From assembly GCA_022574815.1 (NCBI GenBank), contig JACZRH010000008.1:1-35131 (forward strand): a stretch of 35,131 nucleotides of DNA, in the 5' to 3' direction. The notes under the pieces are model-generated. The model was not told the origin of the DNA, made no database searches, and saw nothing but the letters and a program-made list of their open reading frames with translations. Below, one piece after another: positions 6,794-14,223 of this stretch. The DNA is from Planctomycetota bacterium. GTDB taxonomy: Bacteria > Planctomycetota > Phycisphaerae > UBA1845 > Fen-1342. The stretch's first letter is position 1. Every line of letters begins with the position of its first letter. A program made the position numbers and the translations under genes.

Positions 6794-6812
6794 CAGGTCG
6801 GTTCTCACCTCT

Positions 6813-7871
6813 TCATCTCTGCGTTGTGTCATACCAATCGAGGTAGTCGATCTCCTGCGTCTCGACTGCGAGATGCCGCAGCATGTTGCGGCACTGCGCG
6901 CGGTGGTGCGTGCCGTGAGGAGGGAGCTGGAGCATGGTCTCGCCCAGCCGGAAGCGGAGCAACAAATCCGGCGTCACTTCTGCGGAAATGACCTCCTGCA
7001 ATTTCGCCGCCGTCAGCGTGGCAAAGAACCCGTCGCGCGCTGCGATGTGCGTCTCCAGCAGCACCTTCAATTCCGCGATCGAAGTCGTCGGCGGAAGCTG
7101 CTGGTACGCCTTGTTCTCAGCGTCCGTCCAATTCGCACACCACCACGCCTCGGCGTCGTAGATGTGCAGCAGCGTCTTGCGGAGCGTGCCGATACCCATC
7201 TCGAATGCCCGATCGAGCCGTTCGTCGGTCAGCTTTTCGGCATGGTCGCACAGGAGCAACGTCGCCCAGTCGCTGTAGCGGTAGTATTCGCGAATCGTTT
7301 CCACATCCAGCTCGTCGGGCGCCGCGAGCGTGGCGCCCGGCGCCATGCCCATTTCGCCCAGCTTCGCACGTCCGGCCTCATCAAATTCGACCGTCGGGCG
7401 CTCGACGCGCAAATGCAGAAAATCGATCCCGGGCACTTTCACCCCCAGCCGCCGAAGCATGTTCAGCGCTTGCGCTCGATGGTGGACGCCATGATTGCTC
7501 ACGTGCAGGACCATGTCGCCGAGCGGAAACGTGTGCGTCTCGCCGCTGTCTGCTGTGAAACTGATCTTGTTGGAGAAACCCGGCTCGCCGACGCTGTCGA
7601 AGAGGGCGTCCCGCTCGACGGCCGTCTTGCGAAAGCGGTCCCAGAGCACGTCCATCGCGAGGTTCGGCTCGGTTCCGAGCCCCGCCATGCCGCGCCATCG
7701 GTTCAACCAATGTTGTTCACACGCCCACATGTGCTGCACCGTCCGCCGTAGCGAGCCCGGCCCCATCTCGAACGGCCGATCGAGTTGCTCGTCGCTCATC
7801 GGCGACGCAAGCTCCATCACCTTGTCACGTGCCCAGTCGTTGTGTGCGAACAGTGTGCGCAAGACGCTCAC
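6813..7871 (-). CDS. Tandem DinB-domain protein
   Basis: A 352-residue protein made of two DinB domains. The first (residues 1-165) has LFAHNDWARDKVMELA, FEMGPGSLRRTVQHMWACE and NHGVHHRAQALNMLR. The second (about 190-350) repeats the same plan with YYRYSDWATLLL, FEMGIGTLRKTLLHIYDAE and PHGTHHRAQCRNMLR. Each domain keeps a full set of metal-binding His candidates, including the HHRAQ pair. The start is GTG with GGGAG 7 bases upstream. It is the first full-length gene after the TPP riboswitch, and its start overlaps the stop of a possible 20-codon leader as GTGA. A close paralog with the same duplication lies at 9924-10997. The substrate is unknown. Confidence 0.85.
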   Translation of the reverse strand: MSVLRTLFAHNDWARDKVMELASPMSDEQLDRPFEMGPGSLRRTVQHMWACEQHWLNRWRGMAGLGTEPNLAMDVLWDRFRKTAVERDALFDSVGEPGFSNKISFTADSGETHTFPLGDMVLHVSNHGVHHRAQALNMLRRLGVKVPGIDFLHLRVERPTVEFDEAGRAKLGEMGMAPGATLAAPDELDVETIREYYRYSDWATLLLCDHAEKLTDERLDRAFEMGIGTLRKTLLHIYDAEAWWCANWTDAENKAYQQLPPTTSIAELKVLLETHIAARDGFFATLTAAKLQEVISAEVTPDLLLRFRLGETMLQLPPHGTHHRAQCRNMLRHLAVETQEIDYLDWYDTTQR

Positions 7872-7930
7872 GGTGCTTCTCCCAATCCGGCTCGCTGCGG
7901 CGGGTGGTCAATCGGGCGGTTTGCCGACAT
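7868..7930 (-). CDS. Possible 20-codon leader ORF at the riboswitch edge
   Basis: An ATG at 7930 follows the riboswitch's closing strand directly and opens a 20-codon frame rich in Pro and charged residues. Its TGA overlaps the GTG start of the DinB gene as GTGA. The only ribosome-site-like string, AGGGA, belongs to the conserved 3' strand of the TPP aptamer (GTAGGGAAGCG), 8 bases before the ATG. If real, ligand binding would hide this site and coupling would pass the effect to the DinB gene. A frame this short could be chance. Confidence 0.35.
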   Translation of the reverse strand: MSANRPIDHPPQRAGLGEAP

Positions 7931-8077
7931 GAGTCGCTTCCCTACGCAGCCGAAAAACGCAGCACCGGTCACAACGCGTGCCACAGCTTCATCAGACGCT
8001 GATCAGGTTCAGAGGGTCCGCGAGCCGATCGCGCCCGCATCTCATGCCCGCCGCGGCGGACCACCCCTAGCAGTCCG
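7931..8077 (-). promoter_or_regulatory. TPP (thi-box) riboswitch with an enlarged 3' arm
   Basis: Read on the minus strand, the thi-box landmarks appear in order: CTAGGGGTGG (8070-8061), a GC-rich P3 hairpin, the TGAGA core (8044-8040), GGGACC-side ACCCTCTGAACCTGATC (8017-8001) and finally GCGTAGGGAAGCGACTC (7947-7931). This is strong agreement with the thiamine pyrophosphate aptamer. Between GATCAGC and GCTGCGTAGGGA, where a 10-12 base loop is normal, about 50 bases are found. They include a candidate extra hairpin GGCAC...GTGCT. No classic terminator follows; 60 bases separate the aptamer from the DinB start. It probably acts on translation. Such switches usually precede thiC directly, but here thiC is 4.8 kb downstream. 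Confidence 0.85.
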
Positions 8078-8140
8078 GTGCATTGTAGCTCGCAGTCGGC
8101 GGCACCGCCACCGCGCCAGCGACCCGCCGTCGAGCTATTT

Positions 8141-8674
8141 TCAATCGTAGAAGTACCCGGGGCAGGGCCCGTTGTGCGCTTCGAGCTCGCGGTGCTTTTT
8201 CCAGCCGAGCGCGGCCAGCCGCCAGAGCCAGGGCGGGCGGCGAAAGCGATAGCCGGTGCCCGACTCGCAGGCGACGACCGCGGCGGCGAGGCCGCTGTTG
8301 CTGTTCGGGCCCAGCAGGCGGTACGCCCCGCACGGCCCGTAGAAGTGCGGCAGGCGGTGTTTCAGAAACTCGCCCACGACACGCGGCGCCCGAATGAAAC
8401 GCGTGGCAAAGTACAAACGCCCGAACGGCGTGCGCACCGGCGGCCAGTCGCGGCCGTCCGGCGAGTCGCGGGGCTCATAGCGGGCGATACTCTGACGATA
8501 ACCCGATTGCGAGCCGTCGCCGGGAAGGCCGTAGTCCACGTGGCGCAGGAGAAACTCGGCCGAATCGTCGTCGGGGTCTTCGAACGTGTAGTCGATCGCG
8601 AGGTGCCCCCAGAGGCCGTAGACCGGCTGAAAGCGCCAGCGCCAAAAACACGCGTCCTCACGTTGCAGCGGCAT
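8141..8674 (-). CDS. Uncharacterised protein with a GPNSNS motif
   Basis: I cannot place this 177-residue protein with confidence. It is rich in Trp, Tyr and Arg. It contains a PVYGLWGHLAIDYTF segment, an acidic EDPDDDSAEF stretch, and near residue 120-135 YRLLGPNSNSGLAAAVV. A GPNSN turn followed by a hydrophobic helix resembles the conserved part of DUF3750-type proteins, but the match is too short to claim. There is no signal peptide or membrane segment. The start overlaps the end of the cupin gene by 17 bases, so the two are probably co-transcribed. It ends 64 bases before the TPP riboswitch, which therefore starts a separate unit. Confidence 0.6.
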   Translation of the reverse strand: MPLQREDACFWRWRFQPVYGLWGHLAIDYTFEDPDDDSAEFLLRHVDYGLPGDGSQSGYRQSIARYEPRDSPDGRDWPPVRTPFGRLYFATRFIRAPRVVGEFLKHRLPHFYGPCGAYRLLGPNSNSGLAAAVVACESGTGYRFRRPPWLWRLAALGWKKHRELEAHNGPCPGYFYD

Positions 8675-8975
8675 ACTGCTCGGATCCCATGAAGTGCCGC
8701 GACACGTACGGCTCGTCGCCGAAGACCCAACTGTCGTGGCCAGGCCCGATGTGAAAGAAGTCGCCGGGCGTCAGCTCATACTCGGTCCCGTCGTCCATCT
8801 GCACGATCGCACGGCCGGAGACGACCATGCCGACGTGCTCGGACCATTTCCAGCCCGGCTCGTAGCAGGCCCGGCCGATCGTCATCCCGCCCAGTGTCAC
8901 GATGTCAAACCGGCCTTTCTCGAACGTGCGCGTCTCGTCCGGCGATTCCAGTCGTTTGAGAGCAACTCCATTCAT
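8658..8975 (-). CDS. Small cupin-domain protein, apparently shortened
   Basis: A 105-residue single cupin. The barrel is recognisable from GGMTIGRACYEPGWKWSEHVG, VVSGRAIVQMDDGTEYELTP, GDFFHIGPGHDSWVFGDEP and a final FMGSEQYA. In the close relatives I recall, about 15 residues with a Cys and a second EHVG lie between the first SEHVG and the MVVSGR strand. Here one EHVG leads straight into MVVSGR, as if a deletion had occurred between two EHVG repeats. That region carries part of the first cupin metal motif, so metal binding may be impaired. No ribosome site stands out before the ATG. No substrate can be given. Confidence 0.75.
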   Translation of the reverse strand: MNGVALKRLESPDETRTFEKGRFDIVTLGGMTIGRACYEPGWKWSEHVGMVVSGRAIVQMDDGTEYELTPGDFFHIGPGHDSWVFGDEPYVSRHFMGSEQYAAAT

Positions 8976-9150
8976 GCTGCCTCCATTCGCGGCTGGTGCA
9001 AGGCGGGAGTTCGCAGTCCCTCACGGCGGCCTTGGCAGCCGACGCGGCATAATTCCAGCGCATCGTTAGGGGAGCTGGTGTCGGTCGCCGCGGACCCCAA
9101 GCCGGTCCGTGATCAAGAATAGCGTAATATCATAGAGCGCGCCGTCGCGT

Positions 9151-9879
9151 CTACGGCGTTCCGCCGCCGCCGCCCATGCTCGTCATGTCCATCACCTGCA
9201 CGCCTTCGGGTATCTCGAGCTCGAAGCGCTTCGGGTCGATTTTCGGGTTAATCTTGATGTCGCTCAGCGTCATCTTCTCGACCGATTGTCCGTCCTTGCT
9301 GAAGCCCTCGCGCTTGGCGTATATGCCGTCCTGCTTGCGGAAGTAGTGCATGTACTTGACCGGCCCCTGCGCCGCATCGGATTCCTTCAGGTCCGCGCGT
9401 ATGACCCAGCACTTCGCACCATCCACCTCCGCGTCGTCCACGAGCGTCAGATTGAACTTGGCGTGCATTTCCTCGAAGAGTTTCTTGCCTCCGAAGTCCA
9501 TGTTGTTCTTCCCGCTGGCGCGCGTCTTGGTGGCCATCTTCCGGCCCATCCGGTCGATCAGCGCCGTGACCGTCTCGCCGTCGCTGACCATCAGGATTTT
9601 CGTTTTCATCTCGCCCTGCCCGCCGGGCATCTTCATCGTGGCCGTCATGTCCATGCGCATCTTCGATTTCTCGCCATGCCGTACGACCTCGACGGCACCC
9701 TTCCGTTCTTCCGTCGCCATGGGGGAGATCGTGATCATGTTCATGTTGGCCGTGAACGACTTGACCGCGTCCCACTGCGCGATCAGCTTCTTTTCGACCT
9801 GCTCGACGGTTTCCAACGCCGGCTCGGCGGGGACCGCGAGCAGAATCGTGACGACGGCCATCCAAGTCCAATGAAGCAT
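9151..9879 (-). CDS. LolA-like exported protein
   Basis: A 242-residue protein with a signal peptide (WMAVVTILLAVPAEPA). The mature part resembles the LolA/LolB-like half-barrel of DUF4412- or sigma-E-sensor-type proteins: ALETVEQVEKKLIAQWDAVK, a Met-rich strand (FTANMNMITISPM), KSKMRMDMTATMKMP, then GDGETV-like and KRFELEIPEGVQVMDM segments. The C-terminus is a Gly-rich tail. Such proteins carry or sense lipids or lipoproteins in the periplasm, but the substrate here is unknown. GAGGAGG 5-10 bases before the ATG fixes the start; the much longer open frame upstream overlaps the DinB gene and is not coding. The unusual Met content (more than 15 in the first 130 residues) is notable. Confidence 0.75.
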   Translation of the reverse strand: MLHWTWMAVVTILLAVPAEPALETVEQVEKKLIAQWDAVKSFTANMNMITISPMATEERKGAVEVVRHGEKSKMRMDMTATMKMPGGQGEMKTKILMVSDGETVTALIDRMGRKMATKTRASGKNNMDFGGKKLFEEMHAKFNLTLVDDAEVDGAKCWVIRADLKESDAAQGPVKYMHYFRKQDGIYAKREGFSKDGQSVEKMTLSDIKINPKIDPKRFELEIPEGVQVMDMTSMGGGGGTP

Positions 9880-9923
9880 CGTGTCCTCCTCGAGCGGGCA
9901 AACGCGCGGCGGCCCGGCCCGCC

Positions 9924-10997
9924 CTACGCGGTTGCGTGACACCAGTCCAGGTAATCCAGCGGCGGCACCTCGACGCCGCTGTGTCGTAGCATATTGAGCA
10001 CCTGCGCGCGGTGATGCACGCCGTGCCCGCAAAGTTGCAGCATCGTCTCGCCGAGCCGGAAGATCAGTTCCGTGCCCGGCCGAACGGTGGCCGACACAAC
10101 GCGCTTCAATTCCTCGTTCACCAAGCCGTCCAGAAACGCGCTGCGTGTCTCGGCGGTCCGCCGGGAAGCATCGTTCAGGTCGGCGATGGAGGTCGTCTCG
10201 GGCAATTCGTCGAACGCCCGCTCCGGCCCGGACGTCCAGTTTTCGTACCACCACTGTTCGGCGTCGCGGATGTGCAGGAGTGTTTTGCGAATGCTGCCGG
10301 GCCCCATCTCGTAGGGTTGCTCGAGCTGCGGGTCGTTCAGACCCGCGGCCAACTGATGCACGCGGTCGCGGGCCCAGTCGCAGTAGCGAAAATACTCGCG
10401 AATCGTGCCTATGTCGCAGTCGACCGGCGGCAGCGGCGCCGCCCCGGGCTCAAATCCCATTTGGATGATTTTCTCACGGGTGACGATGTCGAACTCGACC
10501 GTCGGCTCCTCGATGGTCATGAACAAATAGTCCAGCCCCGGAGGTTTCGGGAACCCGACGTGTCGCAGCATGTTCAGCGCTTGGGCGCGATGATGAATCC
10601 CGTGATTGGTGACGTGCAGGAGCAGGTCGCCGAGCGGGGTCGCGTGCGCCCCGTCCGAACCCTCGTAGCGCACCCGCGTCGCCAGGTCACTCTCGGTCAC
10701 GCCGTCGAGGAACGTGTCGCGCGCCGCCGCGAGACGCCGAAAGGCGTCCCACAACGCCCCCGGCTCGGCGACGTCCCTGGAGCGCGGAAACTGCGGCAGC
10801 TCGTGGCCGTGCCACTTTTCGAACCAGTAGCGCTCCGCCCCGTAGAGATGGCGCAGCGTTTTCCGCAAGCTGCCGGGCCCCATCTCAAACGGCCTGTCAA
10901 GCTGCTCGCTCGACAGCGACGACGCCAGCAGCATGAGCTTGTCCCGGGCCCAGTCGTTGTGAGCGAAGAGGGCCCGTAGCGTGTGTCTGGGCTCCAT
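9924..10997 (-). CDS. Tandem DinB-domain protein, paralog
   Basis: A 357-residue protein with two DinB domains in the same layout as the gene at 6813-7871. Matching segments include LFAHNDWARDKLMLLASSLS, FEMGPGSLRKTLRHLYGAER and NHGIHHRAQALNMLRHVG in domain 1, and YFRYCDWARDRV, YEMGPGSIRKTLLHIRDAE and GHGVHHRAQVLNMLRH in domain 2. Both domains keep the HHRAQ pair and an upstream His. The two proteins are clearly close paralogs and imply a domain duplication before the gene duplication. AGGT lies 8 bases before the ATG. The LolA-like gene follows after 44 bases. Metal-dependent thiol transfer is a family possibility, not shown here. Confidence 0.85.
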   Translation of the reverse strand: MEPRHTLRALFAHNDWARDKLMLLASSLSSEQLDRPFEMGPGSLRKTLRHLYGAERYWFEKWHGHELPQFPRSRDVAEPGALWDAFRRLAAARDTFLDGVTESDLATRVRYEGSDGAHATPLGDLLLHVTNHGIHHRAQALNMLRHVGFPKPPGLDYLFMTIEEPTVEFDIVTREKIIQMGFEPGAAPLPPVDCDIGTIREYFRYCDWARDRVHQLAAGLNDPQLEQPYEMGPGSIRKTLLHIRDAEQWWYENWTSGPERAFDELPETTSIADLNDASRRTAETRSAFLDGLVNEELKRVVSATVRPGTELIFRLGETMLQLCGHGVHHRAQVLNMLRHSGVEVPPLDYLDWCHATA

Positions 10998-11042
10998 GTT
11001 CGTACCTGCCTGATTCGACGACTTTCCCGGGCCGCAATCACG

Positions 11043-12248
11043 TCAGGCCGGCGCGACGGATTCCTCGTCCGTCGTCACGCGGGTCCGCGTGCGAAGGTTG
11101 TCGAGCACATTCATGAAATTGATGTACGAGTCGTACGGCGAGTCGTAGGGGTTGAAGTACTTGTGAACGTCGCCGTCGGCGAAGTACTTGGTACACATGT
11201 AGTAGAAGTGATCGGAGGTCTGCAATCGCCGCCAGTCCTCGAGCAGCTCCGGATCGTCGGCGCCCTTGACGCTCTCCTCGAGGCGATACAACTCGTGCAG
11301 CGCGTTGGACTGCATCGCGTTGCCCAGCCAGGCCGAAAGATCCCGCTCGGTGTCCGCCCATGAGATCATGTACGGAACGTCGTATTCGCCGTCGGTCCCA
11401 TAGCGTTCGGCGCACTGCGACGGCGTCTGAAAATCATTGTCGGCGTGCGCGAGGACCTGTTCGGGCAGATGGTGCATGAAATCGAAAATTCCCGTCTCCG
11501 ACCATTGGTGCTCGCCGAACGTCTCGTAGTCCATGAACAGGTTCACGACGTAGCCGTTGCCGTGGATCTGATTGATCCACTTTGCGAACTTGTCCGCGGT
11601 CAGCGGCCACTCCTTCCAGCCGCGGTCGCCGAAACGAAACGCAATGTCGTCGGAGAGCCGGTAGTTCTTCAGCAGCAGCTTGAGGCCGGACAATCCGGGC
11701 GGATGGTACAGGTACGTGGGCGAGCGGTATCCGAGCAGCCTGTCAGCCCCCTCGCAGAGGATCGCTTTGAAGCCCATCGCCGAGACGCGGCGTGCCAAGT
11801 CGTTGTTGTAGATCAACTCGGTGTTGCGAAAGACGGTCGGGGTCTGGCCGAAGAGGTCCTTGATGCGGCGGCGGTGCAACTCGACCTGCGCGATGAATTC
11901 GCGCTCCGAATAGAGAAAGCTCAGCGAGTGGTGGTAGGTCTCCGAGAGAAACTCGACGCAGCCGGTGGCCGCCAGCCGCTTGAACGAATCGAGCACTTCG
12001 GGCATGTACCGCTCGAACTGGTCGAGCACGACGCCGGTCAGGCTGAAGGCGACTCGATAGCGGCCTTGGTGCCGCTCGATCTGGTCGAGCAGCATTCCGT
12101 TGGCCGGCAGGTAACACTTGTGGCCGACTTTTTGAAGAATCTCACGGTTGGCGTTGTCGTCGAAATACCGCGCGTCGCTGTCAAAAACGCTGTAGCGGCG
12201 CAGCCGGAACGGCTGATGCACCTGAAAATAGAAGCAGACCGATGCCAT
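11043..12248 (-). CDS. GH57-family alpha-glucan glycosidase
   Basis: A 401-residue cytosolic glycoside hydrolase of family 57 (alpha-amylase or related). The family's first motif HQPFR is at residues 11-15. The nucleophile motif is FRNTELIYNN with Glu144. The acid/base motif is FMDYETFGEH with Asp240. The family is known for thermostable amylases, 4-alpha-glucanotransferases and branching enzymes; the short length favours an amylase-type member. There is no signal peptide. It lies 24 bases after a glycogen-synthase-like gene on the same strand, so the pair probably makes and trims an intracellular alpha-glucan. Which reaction it performs cannot be told from sequence alone. Confidence 0.92.
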   Translation of the reverse strand: MASVCFYFQVHQPFRLRRYSVFDSDARYFDDNANREILQKVGHKCYLPANGMLLDQIERHQGRYRVAFSLTGVVLDQFERYMPEVLDSFKRLAATGCVEFLSETYHHSLSFLYSEREFIAQVELHRRRIKDLFGQTPTVFRNTELIYNNDLARRVSAMGFKAILCEGADRLLGYRSPTYLYHPPGLSGLKLLLKNYRLSDDIAFRFGDRGWKEWPLTADKFAKWINQIHGNGYVVNLFMDYETFGEHQWSETGIFDFMHHLPEQVLAHADNDFQTPSQCAERYGTDGEYDVPYMISWADTERDLSAWLGNAMQSNALHELYRLEESVKGADDPELLEDWRRLQTSDHFYYMCTKYFADGDVHKYFNPYDSPYDSYINFMNVLDNLRTRTRVTTDEESVAPA

Positions 12249-12272
12249 GCGATTCGCCCGAGGCGCGGATTG

Positions 12273-13694
12273 TCAACCGAGCGCTAGTTTGTAGACCTTC
12301 ACGCACGCGGCGGCGGCGTCGTTCCAACTGAACGACTGGACCTCTATGCCGCCATGATCGCGCAGTGTGGCGTGCAGCGGCGGATGACGCAAGACCGCGA
12401 CGATCTTGTTGGCCATCTCGTCGATGTCCCAGAAGTCGACCTTCAAGGCGTGCGTGAGCACCTCGGCCACGCCGCTCTGCTTGGAAATCAGGACCGGGAC
12501 GTCGTTCGAGAGGGCCTCGAGCGGCGTGATCCCGAACGGCTCGGAGACCGAGGGCATGACGTACAGGTCGGCCATGCGGAATACGCGCCGCACGTCGTCG
12601 CCGCGCAGAAAGCCGGTGAACAGGACCTTGTGCCCGATGCCCATCTCGGCGGCCAGTTCGATCGTGCGGCGGATCATGTCTCCGCTGCCGGCCATGATGA
12701 AGCGCACGTTATCCATGATTCCGAGCACGCGCTTGGCAGCGGCCAGGAAGTACTCGGGTCCCTTCTGCATCGTAATACGGCCCAGGAACAAAACGATCTT
12801 CTCGTCCTTGCTGATCGCCGGCAGGTTGCGGCGAGCCGGCCCGTTGTCGTCGATGGCGTTGTAAACGACCTCCACCCGCCGCGGATCGACCCCGTAGCGA
12901 CCAACGACCATGTTCCGCGTGAGATAGCTGACGCAGATGACGCGGGCGGCCGCGTGCATGCCGGCCCGCTCGATATCGTAAACGCGCTGGTTGACGTGCA
13001 GGCCGGAGCGATCGAACTCGGTCGAGTGGACGTGGACAACCAACGGCTTGCCGCTGAGGTTCGCGACCGCCATCCCCGCCGGAAAGGTCATCCAATCGTG
13101 GGCGTGGATGACGTCGAATTCGCTGCGCCGCGCGATGCCGTACGCCGAGCGCGCGTAACGCTCGACTTCCGAGAACAGATCGCCGCCATAGTGGCGGCCC
13201 GGGCCCGCCGCGGTCGAAACGTCGACCGGCCCCGCATCGGGGCCTTGCTCTCGGGGCTGGGCGGCGCCGTCGGAGTCCACCGGCCCGCCCGCTGTAGGCT
13301 CGCTGTCCATCGAAACCGAAAGGACCGTCTCCGACGGGTCGGCCGCCCCCGCGGACAAGGGAGCATCCGTTGGAAGCGGGGCGGATTCGTAAGGGCGCAG
13401 CGCGGCTTCGACGGCGTGGAACTCGACCCGCTGAAAGTCCGGGGGTGTTTCACCGGAATCGCTCACGGCGGCTCGGGTCGGCTGGAAAACGTTCTCCGGG
13501 AGGTCCGCGTCGGTGGAGACACTCGGCGAAAGTATGTTCACATGCGTCGCCTCGGTCCCCTCAACTGACTGGGGCAGGACGAACAACACGGATACACCGA
13601 GGCGGTCGAGTCCGCGCGTCAGGCCGTAGCAAGCGGTCCCCAGGCCCCCGCTGATAAAGGGGGGAAACTCCCAGCCTAGCATGAAGACTCGCAT
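12273..13694 (-). CDS. Glycogen-synthase-like glycosyltransferase (GT4/GT5 fold)
   Basis: GT-B glycosyltransferase of about 473 residues. The N-terminal domain opens MRVFMLGWEFPPFISGGLG, a close variant of the KxGGL sugar-nucleotide loop of glycogen synthases, and later has VIHAHDWMTFP. The C-terminal domain has VLFLGRITMQKGPEYF and SVSEPFGITPLEAL, with the catalytic Glu pair EX7E of retaining enzymes. Between them, about residues 65-155 are Pro/Ala/Asp-rich and probably disordered, an insertion not usual in the family. It likely extends alpha-glucan from ADP- or UDP-glucose, with the GH57 enzyme as its partner. An in-frame GTG at 13703 could add three residues. No convincing ribosome site is seen for either start. 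Confidence 0.9.
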   Translation of the reverse strand: MRVFMLGWEFPPFISGGLGTACYGLTRGLDRLGVSVLFVLPQSVEGTEATHVNILSPSVSTDADLPENVFQPTRAAVSDSGETPPDFQRVEFHAVEAALRPYESAPLPTDAPLSAGAADPSETVLSVSMDSEPTAGGPVDSDGAAQPREQGPDAGPVDVSTAAGPGRHYGGDLFSEVERYARSAYGIARRSEFDVIHAHDWMTFPAGMAVANLSGKPLVVHVHSTEFDRSGLHVNQRVYDIERAGMHAAARVICVSYLTRNMVVGRYGVDPRRVEVVYNAIDDNGPARRNLPAISKDEKIVLFLGRITMQKGPEYFLAAAKRVLGIMDNVRFIMAGSGDMIRRTIELAAEMGIGHKVLFTGFLRGDDVRRVFRMADLYVMPSVSEPFGITPLEALSNDVPVLISKQSGVAEVLTHALKVDFWDIDEMANKIVAVLRHPPLHATLRDHGGIEVQSFSWNDAAAACVKVYKLALG

Positions 13695-13783
13695 CGAGTT
13701 CACGACCGCCGCCGGTTCCGGGTGTGATTGCCGCGCCTGATCACCGCTTCCCCGATAGCGCCTTCTGGATCTGGGGGCGCCCT

Positions 13784-13837
13784 AGCCGGTATGGATACGC
13801 AATTCGCTCGCGTCAATCTCGCCAGCGAGAACCGGCT
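13784..13837. repeat. Nested inverted repeat in the divergent region before infB
   Basis: The 520-base gap 13704-14223 lies between two divergent operons. I find no gene, tRNA or clear promoter in it. It does hold AGCCGGT (13784-13790) and ACCGGCT (13831-13837), a perfect 7-base inverted repeat. A second pair, CTCGC (13807-13811) and GCGAG (13825-13829), is nested inside. The combined stem would lie in the leader of the glycosyltransferase gene on the minus strand. Confidence 0.45.
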
Positions 13838-14223
13838 TTGCACGGTATGGGCGAATCGAAAGCCTGTCAATCGGCCGACCGGGTCGGGCGGACGGGGGAC
13901 CTGTTCGCTTTCCATCGCGTCGCCGCGAGTCGGATCGGGTCCCGGGAAAACCAAGCGGAAATTGCCCGAACATCCTCCGGGGCGGTGGCGTAATCTCTCC
14001 GTAGCGGGTATGTTACCGTGTTATTGAGGTGCCGGCCAATCGGTTGAGTCCGGAGTCTCGCCTAGGCGCGTTGCCGGATCGTCGGGTGGCGATCGCGCGC
14101 GGGCGGGTGAGGCTCTCGGCATCGTGGGTTGGGCAGCTATTGGAGGCGTTCATCATGTTGACGTTCGCGGCGCGTTAGTGATGAGCAAGTTACACCGGGT
14201 TGTGGAGCCGTACGGAGAGTTGC

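Noticed and set aside
5516-6991. Plus-strand frame of 491 codons over the nuclease-MNT, DUF6265 and DinB genes
   Set aside because: It spans several minus-strand genes and the non-coding gap between them, with shadow-like composition and no ribosome site.
9151-10254. Longer start for the LolA-like gene
   Set aside because: The extension overlaps the DinB gene and reads as its shadow; a strong ribosome site and signal peptide support 9879.
13962-13996. TTGCCC and TAATCT as an infB promoter
   Set aside because: The spacer is 23 bases and the hexamers are weak.
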